Below are positions 45,449 through 56,900 of a stretch of DNA of 64,000 nt, one piece after another. The translations under genes and the position numbers were made by a program. The DNA comes from Ornithinibacillus sp. 4-3. Lineage in GTDB: Bacteria; Bacillota; Bacilli; Bacillales; Amphibacillaceae. Below the pieces are notes generated by a model. That model was not told the DNA's origin. It was given only the letters and a program-made list of their open reading frames with translations, and did no database searches. The first letter of the stretch is position 1, and every line of letters begins with the position of its first letter. The DNA lies in the NCBI RefSeq assembly GCF_040958695.1, contig NZ_CP162599.1:344001-408000 (forward strand), given 5' to 3'.

Positions 45449-45852
45449 TTTGGTATCATTCCTTTCAAAATGCTCAAGACACAAAATCGTAATGAAAGTA
45501 ATTCCTTTTATATCCAAAATTGCTATAATATAGTTGGATAAGTAGATATACTACAAAGCACGCTAGGGATAAGAGGTCCAATTCTATTGCCCGCGTTTTA
45601 AGTTGTGTTGGTTTGTTATTTTCAATTACAGATAATTGTGCCGCCTGAGCATGTGAACAATTTTTGTTTATTATCTGGCAAAAAAATCAATGTCTGCTTT
45701 ATCCGTTTATAAACTTAGGTAGGGTTCAGTCATCGGATATTCGGTTTGTTTTCTGTATTATTTTTTCAGTCAGATTATTTTCAATTTGCTCTATTTCTGA
45801 TTGGGGGATTAGAAATAAGTGAGCTGTTGAAACAATGAGAAAGTATCTTGAA
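45449..45852 (-). other. Intergenic gap between SBP 4 and the amidohydrolase
   Basis: About 400 bp without a supported gene. It is unusually long for the middle of an operon, so the amidohydrolase may have its own promoter. I found no sigma-54 element and no convincing hairpin. Confidence 0.4.
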
Positions 45853-47442
45853 TTACTCGCTGATAGAAACGTTCCAAAGTACAGGTCTGTTATTAAATTG
45901 AATATTTTTCACTTTTGTGTGTGCAGCGTTCCTAAGTTTATAATCTCCTACTTTTACAACTGGCATATAATCCCAAAACCATGTTTGTAAATCATCGTAT
46001 GCTTCTTGTGCCGCTTCTCTAGATGTTTGACTTCTAAATTCGCTGATAATTTCTTTGAGTTCAGGGCTATTTGTCCAACCTGGATAATCTTCTAATAGGT
46101 ATAAGTTTGAGCTTGGTTCAGGAACAACAATGTCACCTATTACAAACATATCATAAGCATTTTCATCCCTATGTTTTTCTAATGCAGTTGGCCAATCATA
46201 TACTTCTAATTTTATATTCATGCCGATCTTTTCCAGCTGATCCTGAATGACTACGCCTGTATTGTAATGTATCTCGAAATCTCGATCGACTACAAAGACA
46301 ATTTCTTCGCCGTTATAATCTGTTTCGCTTAAAAGCTGCTTTGCCTTTTCTAGATCATTTTGATTGTAGTTCTCTTTTCCAATATCGCTGTACCATTGTT
46401 TGCTTAAATGGGACATCATCATCGTATGGTCAAGTGTATAATCTTCTGGATTTGAAAAGGTTGCTGCTAATATATCATCCATATTTAATGCTGTGGCTAC
46501 TGCCTTACGAGCATTTACATCTTGGAAAAGCCCTTCTTTTTTATTGAAATAAACGTTAAGTGATGCTGCAGAATAAGGAGTCACCTGAATATCTGGATCA
46601 CTTTCAAGCTGATCATCACCTGCATATGGAAGTTGCCAAACCATATCATACTCACCAGACATCATCCCAGCTAATCGAGTCTGTGAATCAGGAACAAATT
46701 GAAAATATATATCATCGAGAAGGGCTTCCTTTTTACCTGCTAGACCATCTGCAGGTTCACTCCGGGCTTGATAGTCATCAAATCGAGTAAGATGGATATG
46801 TTGATCACGTTTCCACTCGTTGAATTGATATGGGCCTGTTCCAATAATCTCTTCAACACCAGTCTCACCAGCACCCTCGATCACTTCTTTTGGCATGATA
46901 GCTGCATAACCAGCTCCTGAAGAAGCAAGTCTATCAAATGCAACTGACAATGGCTCTGGTAATTTTAACACTACCGTATAATCATCTGCCGCTTCAAAGG
47001 TAGCTTCCGTAAATTGTCCACCAGATCCAACTTCATCTTTCCATCTATTCATTGATGCAACAACGTCTTCAGAAGTCATTTCCTTTCCATTATGAAACAG
47101 AACTCCCTTTCTTAAGTGAAAAGTAATTGTTTTACCGTCGTCGCTCTGCTCATAAGATTCAGCTAACATCGGCTCTGGACTATATTCGGAATCAAGTGTT
47201 AATAAGGTTTCAAAGATAAGTCCCATCGTCGGGTCTATGGTAGCACCTGCTCCACTTATGTGTGGATCAAGAGAAGGGGGCTGACTTGCATACGCAATTT
47301 TCAATTCTCCACCTTGATTTGTCACTTCTTCTTTTTCATTGTCATTTTCAGTTGTTTCTGTTGTTTTACCGCTACAACCAAAGAGCGTAATCAATAACAA
47401 AGAGATAACCAAAAAAACTACAATTTTTAAACTGTTCAACAT
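45853..47442 (-). CDS. Family-5 peptide-type solute-binding lipoprotein (SBP 4)
   Basis: A 529-residue lipoprotein with lipobox ITLFGCSG and the family blocks (SQPPSLDPHISGAGATIDPTMGLIFETL, FHLRKGVLFHNGKEM, GTGPYQFNEW). It is more divergent than SBP 1-3 and forms a subgroup with SBP 5 and SBP 7, which share a W-K near FHNGxxM...MxRWK and a C-terminal YWDY/FWDY-type end. AAGGAGG precedes the ATG. It follows SBP 5 on the same strand. Confidence 0.9.
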   Translation of the reverse strand: MLNSLKIVVFLVISLLLITLFGCSGKTTETTENDNEKEEVTNQGGELKIAYASQPPSLDPHISGAGATIDPTMGLIFETLLTLDSEYSPEPMLAESYEQSDDGKTITFHLRKGVLFHNGKEMTSEDVVASMNRWKDEVGSGGQFTEATFEAADDYTVVLKLPEPLSVAFDRLASSGAGYAAIMPKEVIEGAGETGVEEIIGTGPYQFNEWKRDQHIHLTRFDDYQARSEPADGLAGKKEALLDDIYFQFVPDSQTRLAGMMSGEYDMVWQLPYAGDDQLESDPDIQVTPYSAASLNVYFNKKEGLFQDVNARKAVATALNMDDILAATFSNPEDYTLDHTMMMSHLSKQWYSDIGKENYNQNDLEKAKQLLSETDYNGEEIVFVVDRDFEIHYNTGVVIQDQLEKIGMNIKLEVYDWPTALEKHRDENAYDMFVIGDIVVPEPSSNLYLLEDYPGWTNSPELKEIISEFRSQTSREAAQEAYDDLQTWFWDYMPVVKVGDYKLRNAAHTKVKNIQFNNRPVLWNVSISE

Positions 47443-47591
47443 CGTAACCTCCTTATTTTAAATAATAAGTTGATAAGGTTAGTCCACATGAAGGATGGGT
47501 CCCCAAGAATTATGCAGGTACCATTTTATAATGTAGTTAACTCATCATGACATGAATGATCTAGTGTTAATGGTTTCTTACTTGCTAGTAA

Positions 47592-49163
47592 TTACTTTAC
47601 GTTTTTTACATTCCAAATGAGGGGGCCATCTAAATAATTTAATCCCTCCACATCTTTAGAAGTTACAACTAAAGTTGTTTGATCACCAATTTTTATAATT
47701 GGAACACTTTCATAAAGCTCGGTTTGAAGTTCATCAAAGTATTGCTTTGATTCTTCAGGAGAAGTAGAATTTCTTATTTGGTCAAGTAATGAATCAATGG
47801 TAGGGTTGTTTGTCCAACCATCCCAATCGTTTTTTGAATCTAGAAATATAAATTGTGTTGGGTCTGTAAACGGTGCAAAGGTTGTAAGAAAACCTTCGTA
47901 TGCTGACGGATCTGCTCTTCGTTCTCTAAGAGTAGGTGAATCATATACTTCTAATTCTACTTTCATTCCTACCTTTTCTAGTTGCTCTTGAATAATTACA
48001 GCTGCTTTATAACTATACTCAACATCGCGAGTCACAATCAGTCTAATTGGTTCACCGTTATAATCTGTTTCTTCTAATATTTCGCGAGCCTTTTCAGGGT
48101 TATTCTGGTTATATGATTCTTTTCCAGATTCACTGTACCAATCTTTTTGTTCAGGTCTCATTAAACCATGATCTAATCTAAAAAATCCCTCATCTCCAAA
48201 AACCCCATACATAATTTCTTCCATGTTTAATGCAGCAAGTGCTGCCTGTCGCATTTTTACATCAGATAAAGGGCCTTCTTTTTTATTTAAAACCAAGCCG
48301 ATAAATGCATCATTGAAAGTTAAAGGAATCATGCTTTCATCTGTATTAAACTTTTCATAATCATCAAAAGGCATATCTACAGCTACATCATATTCTCCGG
48401 ATTGAATACCAGCTACTCGAGTAGATGGGTCCGTTATCATCATAAAATATAGGTCGTTCACTAAAGCTTCTTTTTTACCTGATAATCCATCACTTGTATC
48501 CGAAAGGGCCTGATAGTCATCAAATTTTGTAAGTTTAATATATTGATCCTGTTTCCATTCTTCAAATTGGAAAGGGCCAGTTCCTACATATTCTTCTACA
48601 CCTTCTTCTGTAGCAGCATCAATAATTTCCTTAGGCATAATAGACGGGGCCTGGGAGGTACCTGCTAACACGGACAAAGCAATTCCCGAAGGCTTCTCTA
48701 ACTTAAGTAACACGGTATAATCATCTTGTGCTTCGAAAACAGAGTTACTAATTGCAGTTTTTGCTCCAAGAGATAGTTCTTTCCATCTATTCATGGATGC
48801 CACTACATCTTCCGCTTTCATTTCTTCGCCATTGTGGAACTTTACTCCTTGTCTAAGATGGAATGTTATCGTTTTTCCATCTTCACTTACATCGTATGAT
48901 TCTGCTAACATTGGCTTAATTTGATAATTAGAGTCAATCGTCAAAAGTGTTTCAAACATTTGCCTACTAATATCTCTAGTTTGATAGGCCGTTGTAATAT
49001 GCGTATCAAGTGTTGGGGGCTGTGCATTAAAAGCCACCCTAAGTTCGCTATTTGTTTCTTCTTTCGTGTCTTTATCGCCTTCATTTGTCTCGCTATTACA
49101 TCCAATTAATGTAACGGCAATTAATACAATCAGTGCTTTGAAGAGCATATTTTTAATGTTCAA
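47592..49163 (-). CDS. Family-5 peptide-type solute-binding lipoprotein (SBP 5)
   Basis: A lipoprotein of about 523 residues with lipobox VTLIGCNS and the family core (AQPPTLDTHITTAYQTRDISRQMFETL, FHNGEEMKAEDVVASMNRW, GTGPFQFEEW). I place the start at TTG 49163, nine bases after AGGGG; the TTG at 49172 would touch the ribosome site. It is downstream of two NHL-repeat genes and upstream of SBP 4 on the same strand. Confidence 0.88.
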   Translation of the reverse strand: MNIKNMLFKALIVLIAVTLIGCNSETNEGDKDTKEETNSELRVAFNAQPPTLDTHITTAYQTRDISRQMFETLLTIDSNYQIKPMLAESYDVSEDGKTITFHLRQGVKFHNGEEMKAEDVVASMNRWKELSLGAKTAISNSVFEAQDDYTVLLKLEKPSGIALSVLAGTSQAPSIMPKEIIDAATEEGVEEYVGTGPFQFEEWKQDQYIKLTKFDDYQALSDTSDGLSGKKEALVNDLYFMMITDPSTRVAGIQSGEYDVAVDMPFDDYEKFNTDESMIPLTFNDAFIGLVLNKKEGPLSDVKMRQAALAALNMEEIMYGVFGDEGFFRLDHGLMRPEQKDWYSESGKESYNQNNPEKAREILEETDYNGEPIRLIVTRDVEYSYKAAVIIQEQLEKVGMKVELEVYDSPTLRERRADPSAYEGFLTTFAPFTDPTQFIFLDSKNDWDGWTNNPTIDSLLDQIRNSTSPEESKQYFDELQTELYESVPIIKIGDQTTLVVTSKDVEGLNYLDGPLIWNVKNVK

Positions 49164-49290
49164 TAGATTCAACCCCTATTCATTGAATTAAAAAGGTAAA
49201 CCTTATTTCTAGTTAGTAAAAAAAGAAAAGCTAGTCCGTATAGGAGTGAGAAACTTTTATGATAGCGCTTACTTTTTGTGCGCTTTTTAA

Positions 49291-50133
49291 TCAGTCCTTT
49301 ATGAGACTTAGCTTTGTAATGTTTCCCTTATCTGGATACATTTCTCCGATATAAATATCCCCTGCTGAGTCAACTGCTAATCCATGACCATATGTTCCAA
49401 AAGTACGGCATCTGCCAAGTAATTCTCCATCAGCATTCAATAGATTTAGTGTTGGAGTTTGATCTGTCACGTAAATTAAGCCGCTTTTGTCTTCATCAAT
49501 AGCCATTGGATGGAAAAAGTTGTTAATTTCCTTGATATATTTCCCATCTTGGTCAAAAATTTGTATCCGATTGTTTTCTCGATCTGAAACAAGCACACGA
49601 TCTTGCTGATCAATAAGTACAGCATGTGGGGTAGAAAATTCACTTTTACCGTTTCCTGGTTCTCCCCATGATTTAATTAATTCTCCATTAGCGTCGAGAT
49701 GATGAACTCTTGTGTTCCCATAGCCATCTGAAATGAAATATTCTCCTTGTGAATTCATGAAAACATCTGTTGGATGACTGAAGGGCATACCTAGTGAACC
49801 AGGTTTGTGTGAGGTTCCTATAATATTTAAGATTTCACCACTATCGTTATACTCGATAATTCTATGATTATCTCTATCGACAACCAAGATTTTATTATCT
49901 GATGTAACGCTAAAATAATGGCCATCAATTACTGTTTCGTCATACCATTTATCAATTAATTCACCTTCTGATGAAAATACCAGCATAAATGGATTACTAC
50001 GTAATAGAGCATAAACTCTATCCTTATTATCAACCGCCACGGAAGAAATATCTTTTAGAGAGATATCCTCCGGGATTTTGGCCCAATTCTTTTCTACTTT
50101 ATATTTTCTGTCACCTAAACCGAATACCAACAA
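49291..50133 (-). CDS. NHL-repeat beta-propeller protein (copy 1)
   Basis: A 280-residue protein made of NHL repeats with no signal peptide. Each repeat has an H-P-T-D or H-A-V core, for example SHPTDVFMNSQGEYFISDGYGNTRVHH and VLVSDRENNRIQIFDQDG. This is the pattern of six-bladed propellers such as the peptidyl-hydroxyglycine lyase fold, but catalytic assignment is not possible here. The start TTG 50133 follows AGGGAGG. It is a tandem duplicate of the gene at 50194-51015 (both begin with a W-A-K-x-P-x-D-I-S-L-K segment). Cytosolic location and position in a scavenging operon suggest a role in ligand handling or lyase chemistry. Confidence 0.82.
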   Translation of the reverse strand: MLVFGLGDRKYKVEKNWAKIPEDISLKDISSVAVDNKDRVYALLRSNPFMLVFSSEGELIDKWYDETVIDGHYFSVTSDNKILVVDRDNHRIIEYNDSGEILNIIGTSHKPGSLGMPFSHPTDVFMNSQGEYFISDGYGNTRVHHLDANGELIKSWGEPGNGKSEFSTPHAVLIDQQDRVLVSDRENNRIQIFDQDGKYIKEINNFFHPMAIDEDKSGLIYVTDQTPTLNLLNADGELLGRCRTFGTYGHGLAVDSAGDIYIGEMYPDKGNITKLSLIKD

Positions 50134-50193
50134 CAGAATTCCTCCCTTGAAGTACCTTTATTAAATAGAACAAGTAATTTTTAAAGCTTTCTT

Positions 50194-51015
50194 TTAAATC
50201 TTAACTAGCTTAGTAATTTTCTCAGTCTTCTTATTGGAAAGATAAACATTCCCATCCCTATCAACTGTTAATCCATGACCATTACTTAGACATCTACCAA
50301 TTAATTTTCCATCAGGATGAAACATACTTAAGCTCGGTACTCGATCAGTTACATAAATAAATCCATAATTATCTTCATAAATAGCTGTTGGAAAATACAG
50401 GTTGTTTATTTCTTCAAGATAAATTCCTTCTTGATTAAATATTTGAATCCGATTATTTTCCCGATCTGACACGAGTACTCGACCTCGTTTATCTACTAAA
50501 ATAGCGTGAGGTGTTGAGAATTCTCCTTGGTCGCTACCTAGTTTTCCCCATGATTTAATCAATTGTCCTGCAGAGTCAAAATGATGCACACAAGCATTGC
50601 CATAACCATCTGAAACGAAATATTCACCATTGGAGTTCATAGCAATATCAGTGGGATGATTAAATGGTTTACCCAGATCACCAGGAGCATTTTCTCTTCC
50701 TATTATTTGAATGATTTCACCTTTATCAGTAAATTCAATAATTCTATGATTATCCCGATCGACTACAAAGGCATGGTTGTCTTCACTTATTGTTAGATAA
50801 TGACCATCAACTACAGTATGATCAGACCATTTGTCGATTAATTCACCGTCTGATGAAAATACCAGCATAAATGGATCACTACGTAACAGTGCAAAGACTC
50901 TGCCTTGTTGATCAACTGATACGGCAGAGATATTTTTTAGGGAAATGTCATCAGGTAACTTCGCCCAATTCCATTGTACTTCGTATTGATTTTCACCCAA
51001 ACCAGAAAATAGCAT
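50194..51015 (-). CDS. NHL-repeat beta-propeller protein (copy 2)
   Basis: A 273-residue NHL propeller without a signal peptide, similar along its whole length to the neighbouring copy at 49291-50133: shared FALLRSDPFMLVFSSDGELIDKW, HPTDIAMNSNGEYF and VLVSDRENNRIQIF blocks. The two are 60 bp apart on the same strand, a clear tandem duplication. It follows the DUF2848 gene by about 30 bp. The enzyme role, if any, is unknown. Confidence 0.82.
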   Translation of the reverse strand: MLFSGLGENQYEVQWNWAKLPDDISLKNISAVSVDQQGRVFALLRSDPFMLVFSSDGELIDKWSDHTVVDGHYLTISEDNHAFVVDRDNHRIIEFTDKGEIIQIIGRENAPGDLGKPFNHPTDIAMNSNGEYFVSDGYGNACVHHFDSAGQLIKSWGKLGSDQGEFSTPHAILVDKRGRVLVSDRENNRIQIFNQEGIYLEEINNLYFPTAIYEDNYGFIYVTDRVPSLSMFHPDGKLIGRCLSNGHGLTVDRDGNVYLSNKKTEKITKLVKI

Positions 51016-51048
51016 TTACAACATCTCCATTTCAAAAATTAGATTCTA

Positions 51049-51738
51049 TTATTCGATTGATTTGGGTAATATCGAAATATTGTAGGAATGTTTAATAGAA
51101 CGTTGTAGAACAGGGTCTCTTAATTCATATTCATAACTTTCTGCAAAAGCTAATGTATTACTCTCTGTGTTTATAGTTGCAGAGTAGAAGACATTCCCAT
51201 CTTCAGTAACATTTAATTGTGCAAAAAGCTCTTTCCATTCTTCTGGCTTCATCAAATCTGCACATGTTCCTTTTTGATAGAGTTCCTTCTTATCACCAGA
51301 TTTCACCCAACAAATAAGCTCCAGCTGTTCCCAATGATTTTTAACCTCTTCATATCTCCAAGCATCTTTTGCAATAAAATTCGGATAAGCTTGCTTTGAC
51401 ATTGGAACACTAAATGTTTCCAACTCACGATCCGTGTGATCACTGCCGACTGTCACATATAAATCACCATTATGCCAAATCAGTACATATTCAATTTCTC
51501 CACTTGTTTTCTTATGCTGTACCTGTATTTCCGAGTCTGTCGTTACTAAATGGTTAGATACTGGAAAAAGAATCGGAGTTGTTTCTGGTGTAGGAACACC
51601 AAGTTTTGCTAACTCATCGATGTGCTCTTGTACTTTTTCTTGGTCACTTCCTGCATATCCCGCATTAAAGACATGGTTTATATTTACATCAATTGTTTTA
51701 TCTGCGCCTTGTACATTTAGACTAATTTTATTTTCCAA
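51049..51738 (-). CDS. DUF2848 family protein
   Basis: About 230 residues from TTG 51738 (GGAG ten bases upstream); the longer open frame overlaps the nitrilase gene and is not needed. The blocks GYAGSDQEKVQEHIDELAKLGVP, FPVSNHL, GSDHTDRELE, VSKQAYP and AWRYEEVKNHW match what I know of DUF2848, a family of unknown function often found near amide or amino-acid catabolism genes. It sits between the split nitrilase and two NHL proteins. No signal peptide. Confidence 0.72.
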   Translation of the reverse strand: MENKISLNVQGADKTIDVNINHVFNAGYAGSDQEKVQEHIDELAKLGVPTPETTPILFPVSNHLVTTDSEIQVQHKKTSGEIEYVLIWHNGDLYVTVGSDHTDRELETFSVPMSKQAYPNFIAKDAWRYEEVKNHWEQLELICWVKSGDKKELYQKGTCADLMKPEEWKELFAQLNVTEDGNVFYSATINTESNTLAFAESYEYELRDPVLQRSIKHSYNISILPKSIE

Positions 51739-51760
51739 TTTATTCACACTCCGGTAATTT

Positions 51761-52492
51761 TTAATATAATTCTGGTACTCTACTAGAAAAAATCGGTACA
51801 TCATTTCGAATCTTGGAAACGCTATCAATTTTAATATCTGCAATAAGTGTCTCTTCTGTATCCTCACTTCCCGTCTTCAACGGACTTCCCCATGGATCAA
51901 TAATCATGGATGTTCCTGCAAATTCTTCATTATTATAAGTGCCTACTATATTAGAAGAAACAACATACATTTGATTTTCAATAGCTCTGGCTATCTGTAG
52001 GTTCTTCCAATGTTCTTTTCTTGTATTAGGCCATTCAGCTACGATGTGCAGTACCTTTGCTCCATCTAAAGCTAATTTCCTTGCTAATTCAGGAAATCTT
52101 AAATCATAGCAGATAATGACTCCCATTTTCACCCCCTCTAATTCAAATGTTTTAACCTTTTCTTTGCCACCAGCAAGATATTTATGTTCATCAAGCATTG
52201 GTACAAGGTGTATTTTGTCATATTGATAGACAATATTGCCCTGACGATCGACTACTAGACTAGTATTATAAATAGAATCGTCTTTTTTATTTGCTATAGA
52301 GCCACCAATGATATTTACTTGATATGTTTTTGCAAGATCTTTCAAAAAGGTAGTAGTCGGCTCTCCATTAACATCGGCAATATCTTTTAATTCAGGCAAT
52401 GCAAAAGCAGTTGTCCACATCTCAGGCAATACAAGCACATCTGGTTTCTCATCTTGAACAACCTTATCAACCCATTTTAAACTGGCACCCAT
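51761..52492 (-). pseudogene. Nitrilase/omega-amidase, C-terminal fragment (IS-disrupted)
   Basis: This frame carries the main part of a C-N hydrolase. Glu is in LVLPEMWTTAF, Lys in YDKIHLVPM and Cys in IICYDLRFPE, so the E-K-C triad is intact. The C terminus is NDVPIFSSRVPELY. PEMW-T-x-x-F and the length resemble YafV-type omega-amidases, which release ammonia from alpha-keto amides. Its true N terminus is missing: codons for the first 24 residues lie on the other side of an IS3-family element, at 53947-54018. The ATG at 52492 falls in the end of the element, so any product would be short and lack the first strand. Confidence 0.82.
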
Positions 52493-52517
52493 GTCAAGGA
52501 CACAATAAAAAAAGAGA

Positions 52518-54014
<1,497 letters not shown>

Positions 54015-54018
<4 letters not shown>

Positions 54019-54701
54019 TATAATCCCTCCATTTTCTCACCGATTCTTTTATAAGATTCCATGGTGTTTTGAAGATGTGTTAGCATGCTATTTTTTGCAT
54101 TTTCAACATCTCCTTTTTCTATTGCTGCAATAATGGTTTCGTGCTCCTTGATTACCCGATCCATTCTGCCATCTTCTCTAATTGCTTGGTGACCAATCAC
54201 GACAGTCAAGTCATGAAGCTCTTTATAAAATTCTCCTATTAGCTCATAATTCGTATGTTGGAGAATGCTATTATGAAATTTTTGATCAAATTGAATAAAT
54301 AATTTTTTGCTATTTTGATCAATAGCTTCTTTTTGCTTCAGCACTATTTCCTTTAAATTATTTATTTGATCATTAGTAACTGTCTTCATGAATTTTTCTA
54401 AAACGATGCTTTCAACGGCTTCACGTAATAAAAAGATTTCATCAATCTCTGATTCAGAGAACTTTCTTATGATGACTCCTTTTCTCGGAACTGAAACGAG
54501 TAATCGTTCATAAACCAATCCCTGAATAGCCTCTCTTACAGGAGTTCTTGAAACACCCAAAACTTCCGCAAATTCCTCTTCCGTATAGTATTGGTAAGAA
54601 TTTAATTCATTAGAGAGGATTGCAGACTTAAGCCGTTTATAGGTCATTTCATATACTGTTTCCTTCTTAATCGTATTTCCAATATTTATTTTCCTTTCAA
54701 T
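54015..54701 (-). CDS. GntR-family (FadR type) regulator, possible AUU start
   Basis: A GntR regulator with winged HTH EEEFAEVLGVSRTPVREAIQGL followed by a helical FCD-type domain containing LREAVESIVLEKF and EHETIIAAIEKGD. The first ATG (54647) lacks a good ribosome site and would cut the usual N-terminal helix. Upstream in the same frame, an ATT codon at 54699-54701 lies exactly 8 nt after a perfect AAGGAGG and adds residues including KKETVYE, normal for the family. I annotate that start tentatively. It heads the minus-strand nitrilase-DUF2848-NHL-SBP series and a long palindrome lies upstream. Confidence 0.8.
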
Positions 54702-54741
54702 GATTAACGCCTCCTTGAATTAATAAAAAAACACCGTATAC

Positions 54742-54774
54742 ATATACTGTATACATTCAATGTATACAGTATAT
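54742..54774. promoter_or_regulatory. 33-bp perfect palindrome, probable GntR operator
   Basis: Arms ATATACTGTATACATT (54742-54757) and AATGTATACAGTATAT (54759-54774) flank one C. GTATAC recurs again at 54736-54741. It lies about 40 bp upstream of the GntR gene, a normal place for autoregulation, and faces the divergent SBP 6 region. Confidence 0.75.
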
Positions 54775-55171
54775 AATATTCTGAAAAAATGCAAACAATT
54801 TTTTATTTTATCTACTATCAGTCATCAAGCTTTGTTGAAGATTAGTAGATAAAGTAATTGGGGGGTGGTTGTGTGGAAGTTCAATTTATCCGTTTTATTT
54901 CATGGTTTTTAGCATTCCCCTCATACTCTATATTGTAATAATTCTGGGAGGGCAAACAGCTATTTTAAATGAGTAATATTAACAGCACTAAAGCAGTATA
55001 AATAGATATAACAAGTGAAAAATCTAGTTCTTACTGAAAATCCTAAAGGACTACGATTGCTATGAAGGAGGGAGTCTTTTCATAAAAAGAGAATTGCAGA
55101 AACGGATAGATTTAGTTATTTCATTTTCGACAGACTAATAAACTTTCGATGTTATCGATAAATATGGAGGG
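54775..55171 (+). other. Intergenic region between the GntR gene and SBP 6
   Basis: About 400 bp upstream of SBP 6. It shows GGGGGGTGG-type G-rich patches and GGAGGGAG (55066-55073) but no ORF of useful length with a start after them. No sigma-54 element was found. The palindrome at 54742-54774 may control this side too. Confidence 0.35.
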
Positions 55172-56794
55172 ATGGATATTAAAAATATAAAAGCTCCATT
55201 ATTGATTGTTTTGTTAATGATGTTCTTTATTATCATCGGGTGTAGCAAAAAAACAGAAGAAACCATTACAGAAGAAAATGAAAAAGAGGATGAAGTAACG
55301 GAGGAAACAAAAGAAGATACAACAACATCTGAAAATTCCGTATTAAATATTGCTATAGATACAACACCGCCTACACTTGACCAACCAATCAGCACATCGG
55401 CATCTACCCGAGATGTTTCTAGATTAATATACGAAAGTCTTGTAACAACGGATGCAGATTTTAAACCAATCCCAATGTTAGCAGAATCTATTGATATTAG
55501 TGATGATAACAAAGTCTATACCTTTCATTTAAGAAAAGGCATCAAATTTCATAATGGAGAAGAAATGATTGCCGAAGACGTGATTGCTTCTATGAAGCGC
55601 TGGGAAGAAAAAACGGCTTTATCAGGAGAAATATTCAATGGAGCAACATGGGAAGAACAGGATGAATATACGGTTGTATTAACATTAACAAATGCTTCCC
55701 CACTTACACTAGATACCATCGCTACCTCAAAGCATGCCCCAGCTATAATGCCGAAAGAAATTGTGGAATCAGCTCCAGCAGAAGGGGTTAACGAATATAT
55801 TGGGACTGGTCCTTATAAACTGACGGAATGGAAAGAAGACCAGTATATTCATTTTACGAAGAATGAGGATTATTTGACTTTAGAAACAGAAACTAACGGG
55901 TTAGGTGGGAAAAAGGAAGCTTTGATAGAAGATATATATTTTCGCCTTGTACCAGATAGTTCTACTCGATTAGCTGGCATATTATCAGGAGAATATGATT
56001 TTGCATATGGAATACCCCAAGATAATTATGATCAATTGATCAATTCAGATAGTGTAGAGCCAGTTCTTGTTCCAGGGTCGAATACAATTATTAAATTTAA
56101 TAATGTAGAAGGAATTGTTTCAGATTTTGAATTTCGAGAAATCATCAATACAGCTTTAGATTATGAACAGATTATGATGGCAGCTTTCGCCAGTGAAGAA
56201 TTTTATGAGCTTGATTCTGGTTATATGCATAAGGATGTGACAGCATGGGCTAGTCAAGCAGGAAGTGAGTACCATAACATTAATGATCCAGAAAAGGCGA
56301 AACAGATGTTAGAGGATTATGGCTATAACGGAGAAGAAGTTGTTATCATGACCACTCGAGATTTCCAATGGATGTACAATATTGGTGTTGCTGTTGATGA
56401 ACAATTGAAAAGACTAGGTATTCAGTCGAGACTAGATGTTTATGATTATCCAACCTTTAGTGATACTGCAAATAAAACTGATTTATGGGATATCGAAATA
56501 CAAGGTGCCACTATGGTAAGTACACCACCACAATTAATTACATTAAGCACAACCTGGTCAGGAGGTGTAAACGACCCTCATATTCCAGAAAGTTTAAAAG
56601 CGATGGAAACTGCTTCTGACCTAGAAGATGCTTATCAAATATGGGATGAACTGCAACAATACGTATGGGAAGAGCATCTGCCTATCATTAACTTAGGGCA
56701 TAGTTACGCATTATATGGAATAAACAAAAAGGTGCAGGGGATTGAAATGTCTACTGTCGGACCTGTGCTGTGGAATGCGACAGTAAGTGAATAA
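55172..56794 (+). CDS. Family-5 peptide-type solute-binding lipoprotein (SBP 6)
   Basis: A 540-residue lipoprotein with lipobox FIIIGCSK, a long Glu/Thr-rich linker and the family core (TTPPTLDQPISTSASTRDVSRLIYESL, FHLRKGIKFHNGEEM, GTGPYKLTEW). GGAGGG directly abuts the ATG at 55172, which is too close. The in-frame ATT at 55178 has ideal 6-nt spacing and would give MKNIKAPLL; either could be used. It is the first gene before a FAD oxidoreductase. Confidence 0.88.
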   Translation: MDIKNIKAPLLIVLLMMFFIIIGCSKKTEETITEENEKEDEVTEETKEDTTTSENSVLNIAIDTTPPTLDQPISTSASTRDVSRLIYESLVTTDADFKPIPMLAESIDISDDNKVYTFHLRKGIKFHNGEEMIAEDVIASMKRWEEKTALSGEIFNGATWEEQDEYTVVLTLTNASPLTLDTIATSKHAPAIMPKEIVESAPAEGVNEYIGTGPYKLTEWKEDQYIHFTKNEDYLTLETETNGLGGKKEALIEDIYFRLVPDSSTRLAGILSGEYDFAYGIPQDNYDQLINSDSVEPVLVPGSNTIIKFNNVEGIVSDFEFREIINTALDYEQIMMAAFASEEFYELDSGYMHKDVTAWASQAGSEYHNINDPEKAKQMLEDYGYNGEEVVIMTTRDFQWMYNIGVAVDEQLKRLGIQSRLDVYDYPTFSDTANKTDLWDIEIQGATMVSTPPQLITLSTTWSGGVNDPHIPESLKAMETASDLEDAYQIWDELQQYVWEEHLPIINLGHSYALYGINKKVQGIEMSTVGPVLWNATVSE

Positions 56795-56900
56795 ATAATA
56801 ATTTGCTGCTTTTAGAATCGGTGGATGAAAAAGGGCGCAGGTTAGAATTCAGAGGATATAAATATTTTTTCAAATCAATTAATTAAGGGGATGAAAGAGA

